Of a stretch of 64,000 bases of DNA, positions 44,024-53,115 are shown one piece after another. The DNA is from Paraburkholderia tropica. GTDB lineage: Bacteria; Pseudomonadota; Gammaproteobacteria; Burkholderiales; Burkholderiaceae. The DNA is taken from NCBI RefSeq assembly GCF_914484835.1, contig NZ_CAJZAR010000044.1:62001-126000 (forward strand), in the 5' to 3' direction. Below the pieces are notes generated by a model that saw only the letters and a list, made by a program, of their open reading frames with translations, was not told where the DNA came from and searched no databases. The translations under genes and the position numbers were made by a program. Numbering within the stretch: position 1 is the stretch's first letter; each line of letters begins with the position of its first letter.

Positions 44024-44977
44024 TCAAGCCGGTCGCCGAGCCTTTTTTTGTCGTTTCGGCTCTTCGGATTTAGTGACCAGGTGCTTGCCGAAATGAGCGT
44101 GCACAAAGTCCACAAATACCCGCACTTTTGGCGTCATTTTCCGACTGCTCGGCCACACCACGTGGATACTGTTGGAGTCCGTCACGTAAGGCTGCAGTAT
44201 GGCTTTCAGGCGGCCATCGGCGAGCGCGTTCTTGACAGAAAAATCGGGCACGCATGCGATCCCACGTCCTGCCATCGCCATATAAAGCAACATGTCCAGG
44301 CTGTTGCACACCGCCGTCAAAGGCAGCGACGAGCCTGCCGCTGTGAATGTCGAATGCCGCAGAGGCCATTCGTACAGTTTTCCAGTGGGCGTCCAACGAT
44401 AGTGCAGACATGCATGATTCAAAAGGTCGTCCGGATTCCTGGGGGTTCCGTTTCGTTTCAGATACTCCGGCGCGGCGACCAGACAAGCGCGCCAGGAACC
44501 CAGCGGACGAGATACCAGCCGTGAATCCCGAAGCGCGCTCCCGCGAATGACGACATCAAATCCTTCATCGATGACATCGACCAGTCGATCAGTGAAATCA
44601 AGATCGAGTTCAATCTCGGGATGTTGCTCCATGAACGCGGAAAGTACCGGAAATGGCAGTCCCGCCGAAAGTGACAGCCCCACCCTTAGTCTTCCTCGAG
44701 GATGTTGGGCCATTGCGCTGAGTTCGTCTTCGGCCGCCTGAACCTCCCCGAAAATCCGTCTGCACCGTTCCAGGAAGACCTCGCCTTCCGACGTCAGCCG
44801 GACGCTTCTCGTGCTGCGCTGGAAAAGCCGCACGCCAACGCGCTCTTCAAGCCTTGAAATGCTTTTGCTGATGGCCGACGCCGAGATGCCGAGTTCCCGC
44901 CCTGTGGCCGCAAAGCTCCGCGTTCGCGCGGTGTGAACAAAGACTTCCAGCCCGCCCAGCGCACTCAGGTTTTCCAC
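44024..44977 (-). CDS. LysR family transcriptional regulator
   Basis: 317 residues from the GTG at 44977, chosen because GGGGGGAGC lies five bases upstream and the LysR winged helix begins at once (ENLSALGGLEVFVHTARTRSFAATGRELG). An ATG at 45025 would add 16 residues overlapping the candidate operator. The effector domain covers about 90-295, and the C-terminus is Lys/Arg-rich. It is divergent from the SnoaL-like gene, so it probably controls it. The effector is unknown. Confidence 0.87.
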   Translation of the reverse strand: MENLSALGGLEVFVHTARTRSFAATGRELGISASAISKSISRLEERVGVRLFQRSTRSVRLTSEGEVFLERCRRIFGEVQAAEDELSAMAQHPRGRLRVGLSLSAGLPFPVLSAFMEQHPEIELDLDFTDRLVDVIDEGFDVVIRGSALRDSRLVSRPLGSWRACLVAAPEYLKRNGTPRNPDDLLNHACLHYRWTPTGKLYEWPLRHSTFTAAGSSLPLTAVCNSLDMLLYMAMAGRGIACVPDFSVKNALADGRLKAILQPYVTDSNSIHVVWPSSRKMTPKVRVFVDFVHAHFGKHLVTKSEEPKRQKKARRPA

Positions 44978-45003
44978 ATTAGCTCCCCCCAACGTGGGAT
45001 TCG

Positions 45004-45017
45004 TGACATTTTTGTCA
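45004..45017. promoter_or_regulatory. Candidate LysR box TGACA-N4-TGTCA
   Basis: TGACA (45004-45008) and TGTCA (45013-45017) form a dyad 27 bp upstream of the LysR GTG, in the 248-bp divergent region. Overlap with the regulator's own promoter fits the usual LysR autoregulatory site. The short arms keep confidence low. Confidence 0.4.
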
Positions 45018-45225
45018 TGACACATATGAACGCTACCCCGATTACTGATGAGGGGTCAACGGCTTTACGATGGATTTGAGAGGCGGCCCGCACGAGCACC
45101 ATGCCGGCCGCGCTTCATCCAGTCCTTGGCGCACCTGTGTGCAGTGATCGAACAGTGAGAGCGCCAGTGTTTTGGCAACTCAACGCGCCGTGCCGGCGCA
45201 TCGGTTCTTCCAGGAGAATATTGTT

Positions 45226-45642
45226 ATGGTCGCCACTGAACATCTCGACGCTTACCTCCAGGCCATGGGCAATCGCGACGTCGAAGGGACCAAGGTCCAC
45301 ATGGCAGATAATGTCGTCCTCAGAAGTCCAATCGTGCCTGCCCCGTTCGTGGGGAAGGAGCGCGTCGCAGCTGTGCTGACGCAGCTTCTCGCGACAGTGG
45401 ACGCCTTCGAGCCGAAGCTTCTCTTGCGCGACGGTGCGGACTTTGTCGCCGTGTTCACGATCAGATTCGGTGAGCACGTGATTGACGGCATGGATCACAT
45501 GCATCTAAACGAAGCGGGCCTTGTCGATAGCATGACCGTGGCATGGCGCCCGCTTCCGTCGGTGGTCGCGGTCCAGCAGAAGCTTGCGCCGAAACTCGGA
45601 GGAAAGGCGATGATGCTGGTTCCGGCGGATCAAACTGCGTGA
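45226..45642 (+). CDS. SnoaL-like / NTF2-fold protein
   Basis: 138 residues from the ATG at 45226, preceded by CCAGGAGAA. It reads as a cone-shaped NTF2-like domain (HLDAYLQAMGNRDVEGTKVHMADNVVLRSPIV; FTIRFGEHVIDGMDHMHLNEAGLVDSMTV). Such proteins act as small isomerases, hydratases or ligand binders. The C-terminus (KLAPKLGGKAMMLVPA) is unremarkable. Divergent from a LysR gene; no other operon partner. The reaction cannot be assigned. Confidence 0.75.
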   Translation: MVATEHLDAYLQAMGNRDVEGTKVHMADNVVLRSPIVPAPFVGKERVAAVLTQLLATVDAFEPKLLLRDGADFVAVFTIRFGEHVIDGMDHMHLNEAGLVDSMTVAWRPLPSVVAVQQKLAPKLGGKAMMLVPADQTA

Positions 45643-45737
45643 ATCATCATCAGCGCGGTAGGTGGTCACATTCAGCCGCTCACCAGAGACAGGCAGTTCG
45701 TCGGCAATCGGGGAAGGCATGGTCGAGACGACATCGT

Positions 45738-46697
45738 TCATTCGACAAGCGTTCGCTGTTTCAAGTCAGCAAACAGCGAAGGGCGACCGGGCTTCCACCC
45801 GAGTATTTCGCGGGTTCGAGCGCTTGAGACAGGATTGTCGATACCGATGAACGGTGCCAGAAAACCGAAGTGTTTCGTTGCCAGTATGGGCGACTTGCCG
45901 ACGACGGGTACGTTCAAACGCTCGCCAATCACCCGAGCGATGTCACGAAATGGAATCCCCTCCTCCGCTACAGCGTGATACGTTCCGCCAGCTTCGCCCT
46001 TTTCGAGGGCGAGGCAAAACAAGTGAGCAGCGTCATCACGATGAACAGACGGCCAATGATTTTTTCCGTCGCCCAGATAAGCTGATTCCTTCTTCTTACG
46101 CGCAATTTCCATCAGCGTCGTAGCGAGACCTGCCCGCTCCGGGCTGTGAACGGTGGGCGGCAAACGAATCGCCGACGTTCTCACTCCGCGCGAGGCAAAC
46201 GCCTTTAGCGTGTCTTCCGTTCGCGCGCGCGCCGCGGCGTAAAACTGAGGATCATAGGACTGATCTTCCGTAGCCAGTTGACCTTGATGCAACGCGAGAG
46301 ACGCGAAGGGCACAACCAATGGCCGGTTCGAGCCTATAAACGTGTTGCCGAACACCTCGATCGCGCGGCGATCCGCTTTGACTGCGGCCTCCATGAATCG
46401 CTGAACAATCTGGCCTGGCGCCCCGCCGAGAAAAACACGAAGGCGCGTAGTAAATGGCATGTGAGAAATGCGGTGATAGAAGGCCGTATGAATGACGCCA
46501 TCCGACCCGGATGCCGCGTGCCGGAGGAGATCCCTATTTTCGATGGTCCCCACCGTCACCTGCGCCCCCGCTCGGCGCAGTTTCTCGCCGGACTCTTCCG
46601 ATCGCGTAAGGCCTACGACCTCGTACCCGGACGCCAGAAGCTCCTTCACGACCGCAAAACCAATAGCACCGCTCGCGCCCGTCACAAAAATCCGCAT
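45738..46697 (-). CDS. Extended SDR / NAD-dependent epimerase-family protein
   Basis: 319 residues. The Rossmann motif is VTGASGAIGFAVVKELL and the NAD-binding residues continue as GLTRSEESGEKL. The usual active-site YxxxK is weakly represented (FYAAARAR), so this is closer to atypical SDRs that reduce or bind NAD(P). The start at 46697 follows GAGGAGATT. It is divergent from the AraC gene with a 61-bp gap, suggesting control by that regulator. Substrate unknown. Confidence 0.8.
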   Translation of the reverse strand: MRIFVTGASGAIGFAVVKELLASGYEVVGLTRSEESGEKLRRAGAQVTVGTIENRDLLRHAASGSDGVIHTAFYHRISHMPFTTRLRVFLGGAPGQIVQRFMEAAVKADRRAIEVFGNTFIGSNRPLVVPFASLALHQGQLATEDQSYDPQFYAAARARTEDTLKAFASRGVRTSAIRLPPTVHSPERAGLATTLMEIARKKKESAYLGDGKNHWPSVHRDDAAHLFCLALEKGEAGGTYHAVAEEGIPFRDIARVIGERLNVPVVGKSPILATKHFGFLAPFIGIDNPVSSARTREILGWKPGRPSLFADLKQRTLVE

Positions 46698-46758
46698 CGC
46701 AATCTCCTCTTGACTGATGGAATGGATGCTACGGGATCGAGTTAGTACAATCTATGCC

Positions 46759-47709
46759 ATGAAATCCAATTTAATATCTAGATCGTCCAAATCTGGTTCC
46801 GACCCTTTGTCCGATGTGCTGTCACTGCTCAATACGCAGGGTCTGATGTCAGGCGGGCTCGATGCAGGCGGAAACTGGGCGTTCGCTTTCCATGCGGATG
46901 GATTGTTTCGTTGCTTCTCGCTGGTGTCCGGGGCGTGCTGGCTCGTTCTGGAGGACGATGGAGAGCCCATTGCGCTCCACGAGGGCGATTTCGTCGCGCT
47001 GCCGCACGGTCGCGCTTTCATCCTGACAAACGACCTTTCGATTACGCCCGAGCGTATCGAATCGGTGATTGCAGCGCCGCTGAATGGCCGGATCATTTCA
47101 TGGCAAGGCGGCGGGAGTTGTCAGGTCTTCAGTGCGCTCTTTACTTTCAAGAAAGAGTTCGCCGACTTCTTGCTTGGGGTGCTTCCGTCAATCGTACATA
47201 TTCGTGACGATCACGATCGAATCGCATTGCAAGGCTATCTGGAGCGAATGATGTCGCTGCTTCGGAATCCGCAGCCCGGCAGCGTTCTGGTGAGTGAACA
47301 CATCGCCGAGATATTGCTCATTGAGATCCTGCGCCTCCACCTCGCCCATGAGGCAGGCAATGGAACGGGCTGGCTTTTTGCACTAGCTGACAAACAGATC
47401 AGGACGGCAATCACTGCCATGCACGAACGTCCCGGTTTTCGATGGAGCATTCAATCTCTCGCGGAGAACGCGGGTATGTCACGCTCTGCATTTGCCCTTC
47501 GTTTCAAGGAGAAAGTGGGCGTCTCGGTAATGGAATACCTGACCCGCTGGCGCATGCTTCTCGCGGCTAATCGTCTTGAGGAATCCGCCGACTCCGTCGC
47601 CACAATTGCGCTCTCGCTGGGATACGAATCGGAAAGTGCTTTCGTATTCGCATTCAAAAGAGAGATGGGATGTACGCCTCGTCAATACGCGACACGGCGT
47701 TGCGCGTGA
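46759..47709 (+). CDS. AraC family transcriptional regulator (cupin N-terminus)
   Basis: 316 residues from the ATG at 46759. The N-terminal half is a cupin-type sensing domain (GACWLVLEDDGEPIALHEGDFVALPHGRAFIL). The C-terminal ~100 residues carry two helix-turn-helix units (SLAENAGMSRSAFALRFKEKVG and IALSLGYESESAFVFAFKREMGCTPRQY). AraC_binding-type cupin members next to SDR genes typically respond to small organic or reactive compounds. It is divergent from the SDR gene. Confidence 0.85.
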   Translation: MKSNLISRSSKSGSDPLSDVLSLLNTQGLMSGGLDAGGNWAFAFHADGLFRCFSLVSGACWLVLEDDGEPIALHEGDFVALPHGRAFILTNDLSITPERIESVIAAPLNGRIISWQGGGSCQVFSALFTFKKEFADFLLGVLPSIVHIRDDHDRIALQGYLERMMSLLRNPQPGSVLVSEHIAEILLIEILRLHLAHEAGNGTGWLFALADKQIRTAITAMHERPGFRWSIQSLAENAGMSRSAFALRFKEKVGVSVMEYLTRWRMLLAANRLEESADSVATIALSLGYESESAFVFAFKREMGCTPRQYATRRCA

Positions 47710-47712
47710 TAT

Positions 47713-47818
47713 GGGTCCGACGAAAACCACCCATGTGGTCGAAGTCGGACCCGTACGACAGATGTTCGACGTCGATAGCGGTACGCAACGACGCAACAAA
47801 GTATGTTGGCGTCGTTGC
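47713..47818. terminator. Two hairpins between the convergent araC and autotransporter genes
   Basis: GGGTCCGAC (47713-47721) pairs perfectly with 47744-47752, with an inner CCAC/GTGG stem. A second hairpin pairs 47785-47797 with 47805-47818 (GCAACGACGC with GCGTCGTTGC, one bulge). Both lie in the 156-bp convergent gap and may end transcription from either side. Neither has a strong T-run. Confidence 0.45.
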
Positions 47819-47865
47819 CACGAACCACTGCGCACCGAAGTCCGTCACCGACACGCTTCTCTCAC

Positions 47866-50800
47866 TCAGAACTTCTGCTCAAGCCTGAGTATGCCGGTGT
47901 TCGACACAAAGCCCGACCCCACCTGCAGGTCATAACGCATCGACAGGCTCAGGTTGTTCGCACGCACCAGCGTCACACCGAGCGAAATATCCGCCAGATT
48001 CGACACCGGCGTGGCCCCCGTCGTGGTGAAGCCGGTCTCGTTCGGGGCACCGGAGAAGTACGCGGCCGAGGTCAGACGCGTCTGGTCGTACTCGTGGATC
48101 CACTGCGCCCATATCGTCGGCACCAGCGTCCCATAGGACGTCTGGTACGCCTTCTCCAGCTTCGCACCAATCGCGCTGCGCAACGAATTGCTGCCCGTGC
48201 TGCCCACCGTGAGCGCCGCGCCGTTGCCGCCGGTTTCCGTGTAGCCGGACTGGTTCAGGCGGCTGTACGTGAGGCTCGCCAGCGGCGTCAGTGTGGCGCC
48301 GGCCACGGCGAGCGGCCATCCCAGCTCCGCGTGAACCGCGTACTGCTGACCGTTGAAGCTGCCGTTGGCCGCCCCTTCGAAGCCGGTCATGCTGACCACG
48401 CGCGTCGTGTCGTAGTGCTGCTGTGTGAGCGCACCCGAAAGATTCACGTACCACGGCGCGCCCTGGTAGCTCGCGTAGCCGATCAGGCCAAACGCATTGA
48501 CGCCCGCGCTGTCGCCGGCCTGATCGTCGCTATAGTTGGTCGCGGTGTGCGAGTAATGGAACGCGCCGCCCACGCGCCAGGCGTCGCCGAAGGCACGGTC
48601 GGCGCCCATCACGAGACCGCCGTAATTCGCGCTATAGCCTGCAACGTTTTCGCGTTCGCTCTGACTGGCATGACCGCCGAAGGCCTGGCCCCACGCGGTC
48701 CAACTCAACGGGCTGTCACCGGTGGCGAGGCCGGTCGCGCCCTGCCCTTGCGCAACCCGCAATGCATCCAGGTGGGTGGCGACCACGCCCATGGCGTCCA
48801 GCGTCGAAACGGAACCCACATGCGTCGTCTGCACCGGCGAAAGCTGGTTGCCTACGCGATTAGCCGCGCCGCTGCCGCCGCTCTCGATCGCGGCAAGCGT
48901 TGCATCGTAGAGATTCAGCAACTGGGCGTTGCTGGTCCCGGTGTAGCCGAGCAGCCCCGTCAGCACGTTCACTGCATTCGATTGCGTGGCGCGCGACGCG
49001 TAGGACCCGCTACTCGACGTGCCGCCGCCCGAACCGGAACTGGAGCCGGAATTGGTGTCGTTGAGCGTCACCACCAGATCGGTGTTGCCGTTCGACTCCG
49101 TCACGCTGCTGCCGGTAACGCCTGCGCTGTAACCCGCGATCGAATAGTTCAGGGTGCTGGCGTTATACGCGGCCGTGCCTGTTGTCTGGACCACGACGTA
49201 GCGCTGTCCCGCCGCAAAGCCATAACCGTTGCTGCTCTTGAGCTCGACCGACGAACCCGAGGCGATCGTCGTGTTGCCGGTGACGACCAGCGAGCCGTAA
49301 CTCGTGCCGCTCGACACACCTACGAGCAGCGTCGCGGCCTGGCCCTGTGTGTAGTTGCCGGTAATCGTGACGGCGTTGTCGACTTCGAGCGTCGCGCTCG
49401 TATTGCTCACCGTCCCGCTGCCGACATGGATATGGTCGTTCAGCAGGATATTGCCGCTGCTGAAGTTCACGCCGGCGGCGCTGGTGATCGTGCCGATCGT
49501 GTTGTTATAGCCGGTGAGCGTGCCGAAGCTCGTGCCGCCAGCACCGGAAATCGTCAGCGCGTTGCTGGACAGATTGGCGATATTGCCAGCGATCACACCC
49601 GTGTTACGGATCGAACCGAGCGTACCGGTCGTCTGGTTATCGATCGCAAACTGGCCACCGGAAATCGTGCCGCTGTTGTTCAGCGCGCCGATCACGCCGT
49701 CGTTATAAACACCGTAGTTCCCGCCGGAGATCGTGCCGCTGTTGCTCAGAGTGCCGATCGAGCCACCGGTGTTGGATAGGCCGTAGCCGGTGGCCGAGAT
49801 GGTTCCCGTATTGCTCAGCGTGCCGATCGCGGAGAAATTGAACACAGCGGCTGTGCCGCCCGAAATCGTTCCGCTATTGCTCAGCGAATCGATCGTGCCG
49901 GTGTTCGCCACGCCGATCTGACTGCCGTCGATCGTGCCGCTATTGCTCAATGTGCCCAGCGTGCCGGCGTTGTAGCTTGCAAGGCTGCCGGCGATCGTGC
50001 CGTTGTTGTTCAGCGCGCCAATCGAACCATAATTGACGATGCCCACTTCCGACGCGGCATTGCCGATCACACCGTCACTGTTATTGGTCACAGCGCCGAT
50101 CGTGCCGGCCGCGTCGTTGTAAATACCGGCCACAAGCGCGTTGGAAACGCCGCTCGTGATGCTCAGGCCCGTGCCGCCCGCGATCGTGCCGCTATTGGTA
50201 ATGCCGGTGATCGACACCGCGTTGTAGATGCCGGCTGCGACCAGCGTGCCGATGACGCCGCTATTGGACAGCGAAAGTTCTGGAGCGGCGACGCTGCTGC
50301 CGCTGGAGATCGTGATATTCGCGCCCGCCGTGGTGATCGAGCCCGCGTCGATCAACTTGCCGATGCTGCCTTCGTTCAGAATGCCTTCGGCGCCGCCGGA
50401 GATGCTTCCGGTGTTGATCAACGTGCCGATCGTGCCCTGGTTCACGATGCCTTCGGCAGTGCCGGAAATCGTCCCGCTGTTGGTCAGCGCGCCGATCGTG
50501 CCAAGATTGAAAATGCCCGCTCCAGCCGAAGCGCCGCCAATCACGCCGGTGCTGTTGTTGGTCAACGTACCGATGATGCCCGTGGCGTCGTTATAGATGC
50601 CGGAGAGAATCTGTGTGCCTGGCGAAGCCTGGATGGTCAAGCCCGTGCCCGCCGCGATCGTACCGTTGTTGGTAATCCCGGTGATCGACACCTCGTTGTA
50701 AATACCCGTCCCGATCAATGTGCCGATGACGCCTTCGCTCAACAAGGAAAGCGTTGGGCTGGTGACACTCCCGCTGCCGATCGTGATATCCGCCCCGCTC

Positions 50801-51417
50801 TCGGCGATCAATCCTGTGTCGACCAGCGTCTCGATCCTGCCATAGTTGAGCAAGCCATAGGCGCCGGAAATCACGCCGCTATTGATGAACCTGGCAATGG
50901 TGCCGATGTTCACGACGCCATAGATACCGGAAATGGTTCCCGTGTTGGTAATCGTGCCGATCGCGCCGCTGTCGATGAACAGACCATATATATCGCTGGC
51001 AATGGTGCCGCTGTTGGCAATCGAGGTGATCGTATTGGCATCGCTATAGAAGCCATAGTCGTAACCGGAAATGGTTCCGCTATTGGACAGCGTGCCGAGT
51101 GACCCCACGGCCTGCAAGCCCATTTCGTCCGAAGTTCCGCCAACGATCTGGCCCGCAGAAACCGTATAGTCGCCGCCCGTCCATGTAGCGCCTACGCCAA
51201 CGGCGCGTGCATCCGGCGCCGACATCAAAGCCAATGCGCCCGCAACGGCCACCGCCAGCGCGCCAGGCGCCAGTAGACGGCGACCCGAGATTGCCTGAGT
51301 GATACGGCGAGCCGACAAAGTCCCCGTGGACTTGCCCCCATGCCGCTTCGCCAGTTCTGCAACCGCCTGCCATTCCCCGCGCCCGGCATTCCAGACGACG
51401 CTATATACGCGATTCAT
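47866..51417 (-). CDS. Type V autotransporter with extended signal peptide and repeat passenger
   Basis: 1183 residues. An extended signal peptide region (MNRVYSVVWNAGRGEWQAVAEL) precedes a hydrophobic core with cleavage near residue 72. The passenger (about 73-880) is built from short repeats such as GTLSNSGTISG and predicts a beta-helix. It includes a long tandem duplication: residues 196-319 recur as 355-477, offset by 157 residues. A Ser/Gly-rich linker (SGSSSGSGGGTSSSG) leads to the C-terminal ~280-residue beta-barrel ending in Phe. The surface passenger is likely an adhesin; no protease triad is evident. Confidence 0.87.
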   Translation of the reverse strand: MNRVYSVVWNAGRGEWQAVAELAKRHGGKSTGTLSARRITQAISGRRLLAPGALAVAVAGALALMSAPDARAVGVGATWTGGDYTVSAGQIVGGTSDEMGLQAVGSLGTLSNSGTISGYDYGFYSDANTITSIANSGTIASDIYGLFIDSGAIGTITNTGTISGIYGVVNIGTIARFINSGVISGAYGLLNYGRIETLVDTGLIAESGADITIGSGSVTSPTLSLLSEGVIGTLIGTGIYNEVSITGITNNGTIAAGTGLTIQASPGTQILSGIYNDATGIIGTLTNNSTGVIGGASAGAGIFNLGTIGALTNSGTISGTAEGIVNQGTIGTLINTGSISGGAEGILNEGSIGKLIDAGSITTAGANITISSGSSVAAPELSLSNSGVIGTLVAAGIYNAVSITGITNSGTIAGGTGLSITSGVSNALVAGIYNDAAGTIGAVTNNSDGVIGNAASEVGIVNYGSIGALNNNGTIAGSLASYNAGTLGTLSNSGTIDGSQIGVANTGTIDSLSNSGTISGGTAAVFNFSAIGTLSNTGTISATGYGLSNTGGSIGTLSNSGTISGGNYGVYNDGVIGALNNSGTISGGQFAIDNQTTGTLGSIRNTGVIAGNIANLSSNALTISGAGGTSFGTLTGYNNTIGTITSAAGVNFSSGNILLNDHIHVGSGTVSNTSATLEVDNAVTITGNYTQGQAATLLVGVSSGTSYGSLVVTGNTTIASGSSVELKSSNGYGFAAGQRYVVVQTTGTAAYNASTLNYSIAGYSAGVTGSSVTESNGNTDLVVTLNDTNSGSSSGSGGGTSSSGSYASRATQSNAVNVLTGLLGYTGTSNAQLLNLYDATLAAIESGGSGAANRVGNQLSPVQTTHVGSVSTLDAMGVVATHLDALRVAQGQGATGLATGDSPLSWTAWGQAFGGHASQSERENVAGYSANYGGLVMGADRAFGDAWRVGGAFHYSHTATNYSDDQAGDSAGVNAFGLIGYASYQGAPWYVNLSGALTQQHYDTTRVVSMTGFEGAANGSFNGQQYAVHAELGWPLAVAGATLTPLASLTYSRLNQSGYTETGGNGAALTVGSTGSNSLRSAIGAKLEKAYQTSYGTLVPTIWAQWIHEYDQTRLTSAAYFSGAPNETGFTTTGATPVSNLADISLGVTLVRANNLSLSMRYDLQVGSGFVSNTGILRLEQKF
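49987..50832 (-). repeat. Tandem module duplication inside the autotransporter passenger
   Basis: Two ~370-bp modules, 50461-50832 and 49987-50355, encode near-identical segments: ADITIGSG against ANITISSG, SITGITNNGTIAAGTGL against SITGITNSGTIAGGTGL, and SGIYNDATGIIGTLTNNS against AGIYNDAAGTIGAVTNNS. They are separated by a further copy-like stretch, and the repeat unit is about 471 bp. Recombination here could change passenger length. Confidence 0.75.
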
Positions 51418-52225
51418 TGTAATCCTGAATTCTTCTCGCGCCGGTTCAGGTGCCGACGCAGCATTTCAAATGCGACCGGCAGTGGTCGCCCCCGGATAAT
51501 CCTTAGTTCTTCTCTTTTTGGCCCGAATATTTTGATTAACGGTGCGAGCCATGCACCTATGAAACAGTCGCGAAATTACACGATTCGGGCGTTAATGAAC
51601 ATACCTGATTAAATTGAATGTGCAGGATGTTGGATTTTGGCATCGAAGCCGCCAGCGTCTCTGTTTTGCGCTATTGCTTCGTTCATTGCGGCCGCAACTT
51701 CACACGAAAACGTTTGCGAGCCCAGTGCATGACGCACAACGGGCATTCACCAATATCGCAACGGAGCAATGGGTCCCACGCGAATCAGACCAGGATTTTT
51801 TCCGAACTTGATTGCACGTCTATACCGTGCGTCTCAGTTTTCGTGCGTTTCGCGCAACAGCATCGCCTCGCGAGGTACTGTTGAGTGCATCGAATCTCGA
51901 AGGCCGCCGACATTGGTTCTGATTCGGTCTCGCCCGACCTCGGCATGACACCCGCTCTCAAACTAAAAAGGGGGCGATCGGGTTGTCACCGTAGAACGGC
52001 GACAATGCAACGACGTTGCGACGTTCGGGGAAGACCGTCGAAAGGCAGGTACGGGTCGCATTCCACCAGTCGTTCAACTGCATCGCAGAGCGCGATCATG
52101 CAAACCACATCAAACCGCTCCTGACGGCGGATGCACGCGACTCAAAGATAGCAGCCGCACACAGACGAAGTCATCCAGGCGGAGTCGGCGCCCGCTCCCG
52201 GCCAACCAGGGCGGCACGCCGCGGC
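51418..52225. other. Long intergenic region upstream of the autotransporter
   Basis: No convincing gene is seen on either strand in about 800 bases. The first 200 bases are locally AT-rich and should hold the promoter for the minus-strand autotransporter. The remainder, up to the 3' end of the AraC gene, has mixed composition with only short shadow frames. I see no tRNA, IS end or long repeat. Confidence 0.5.
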
Positions 52226-52999
52226 TCACTGCGCAAAGTACCGACTAGGCGCTTCACCCAGTGCCGCCTTGAACGCCGTCGAGAACGCGCTCGGACTACT
52301 GTAGCCAAGTTCCATGGCCACCCGCGTGACGGGTTCGCCGCGACCTAGCCGCACCACGGCGGCTAACAGGCAAGCCTGCTGCCGCCATTCGAGATAACTG
52401 ATGCCCGTGTGCAGGCGGAACTGGCGCGTGAACGTGCGGCGGCTCATGCCGGCGCTCGCGGCCATCTCATCGACGCCGATCTCAAGCGAGGGCTTGGCCA
52501 GGAATTCACCGCACGCTCGCGCAAGACGCGGCTCGCCAGGCAACGGCGCATTGAGTGACAGCGCGGGCATGTCGGCGATCTCATGCAGCAAGAGCCCCAT
52601 CAGGTGCCCCTCACGTCCTTCCGTGCGATATCGGGCAGGAAGATCGACGGCTTGCTCCAGCAGTTGCCTCAGCAACGGAGAAACGCCAAACACCTCGCAA
52701 TGTTCAGGCAAGCCCACGCGCCGCGCTGCCTGCGGGCGGATGTAGGTATTGAGCATCGTGACGGGGCCGCGCATCTGCATGGCATGCGCGAGGCCCGCGG
52801 GCACCCAGATCGCCCTCAGCGGCGGAACGGCCCAATTTCCCTCATTGGTTTCTACCGTAATGACGCCGCTTGCCGCATAGGCGAACTGACCACGGCGATG
52901 ACGATGGGACGGAAACCGCTCGCCATCGACATAGGTCTGCGCGGTCACGACCACATCTCGCGGTATGTTTTCGTGGGGATCAAGGGCAATTTCAGGCAT
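52226..52999 (-). CDS. AraC family transcriptional regulator (NimR-like)
   Basis: 257 residues. An N-terminal cupin (FPSHRHRRGQFAYAASGVITVETNEG; VPPLRAIWVPAGLAHAM) is followed by the AraC DNA-binding domain (EMAASAGMSRRTFTRQFRLHTGISYLEWRQQACL and VAMELGYSSPSAFSTAFKAALGEAPSRYF). This architecture matches regulators such as NimR that control a divergent efflux gene. An EamA-type transporter is divergent here with a 116-bp gap, a strong contextual match. Confidence 0.86.
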   Translation of the reverse strand: MPEIALDPHENIPRDVVVTAQTYVDGERFPSHRHRRGQFAYAASGVITVETNEGNWAVPPLRAIWVPAGLAHAMQMRGPVTMLNTYIRPQAARRVGLPEHCEVFGVSPLLRQLLEQAVDLPARYRTEGREGHLMGLLLHEIADMPALSLNAPLPGEPRLARACGEFLAKPSLEIGVDEMAASAGMSRRTFTRQFRLHTGISYLEWRQQACLLAAVVRLGRGEPVTRVAMELGYSSPSAFSTAFKAALGEAPSRYFAQ

Positions 53000-53115
53000 G
53001 GCCCAATTTTAAACATAAATGACCTTGAATCGAAGGCGGGCCAGTCGTCAGTGAGGCACATTCCCCTCTGTGCCAACGCTCCCTGCCCTGTCTTTTTCCA
53101 ACACGCTCGCCGACC

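Noticed and set aside
49600..51130. Regularly repeated short DNA units resembling a CRISPR-like array
   Set aside because: The repeats are in frame, degenerate and encode SNSGTISG-type passenger strands; there are no unique spacers or cas genes.
51418..52225. Search for an IS element or tRNA in the long gap before the autotransporter
   Set aside because: No terminal inverted repeats, transposase motifs or tRNA-like cloverleaf were seen.
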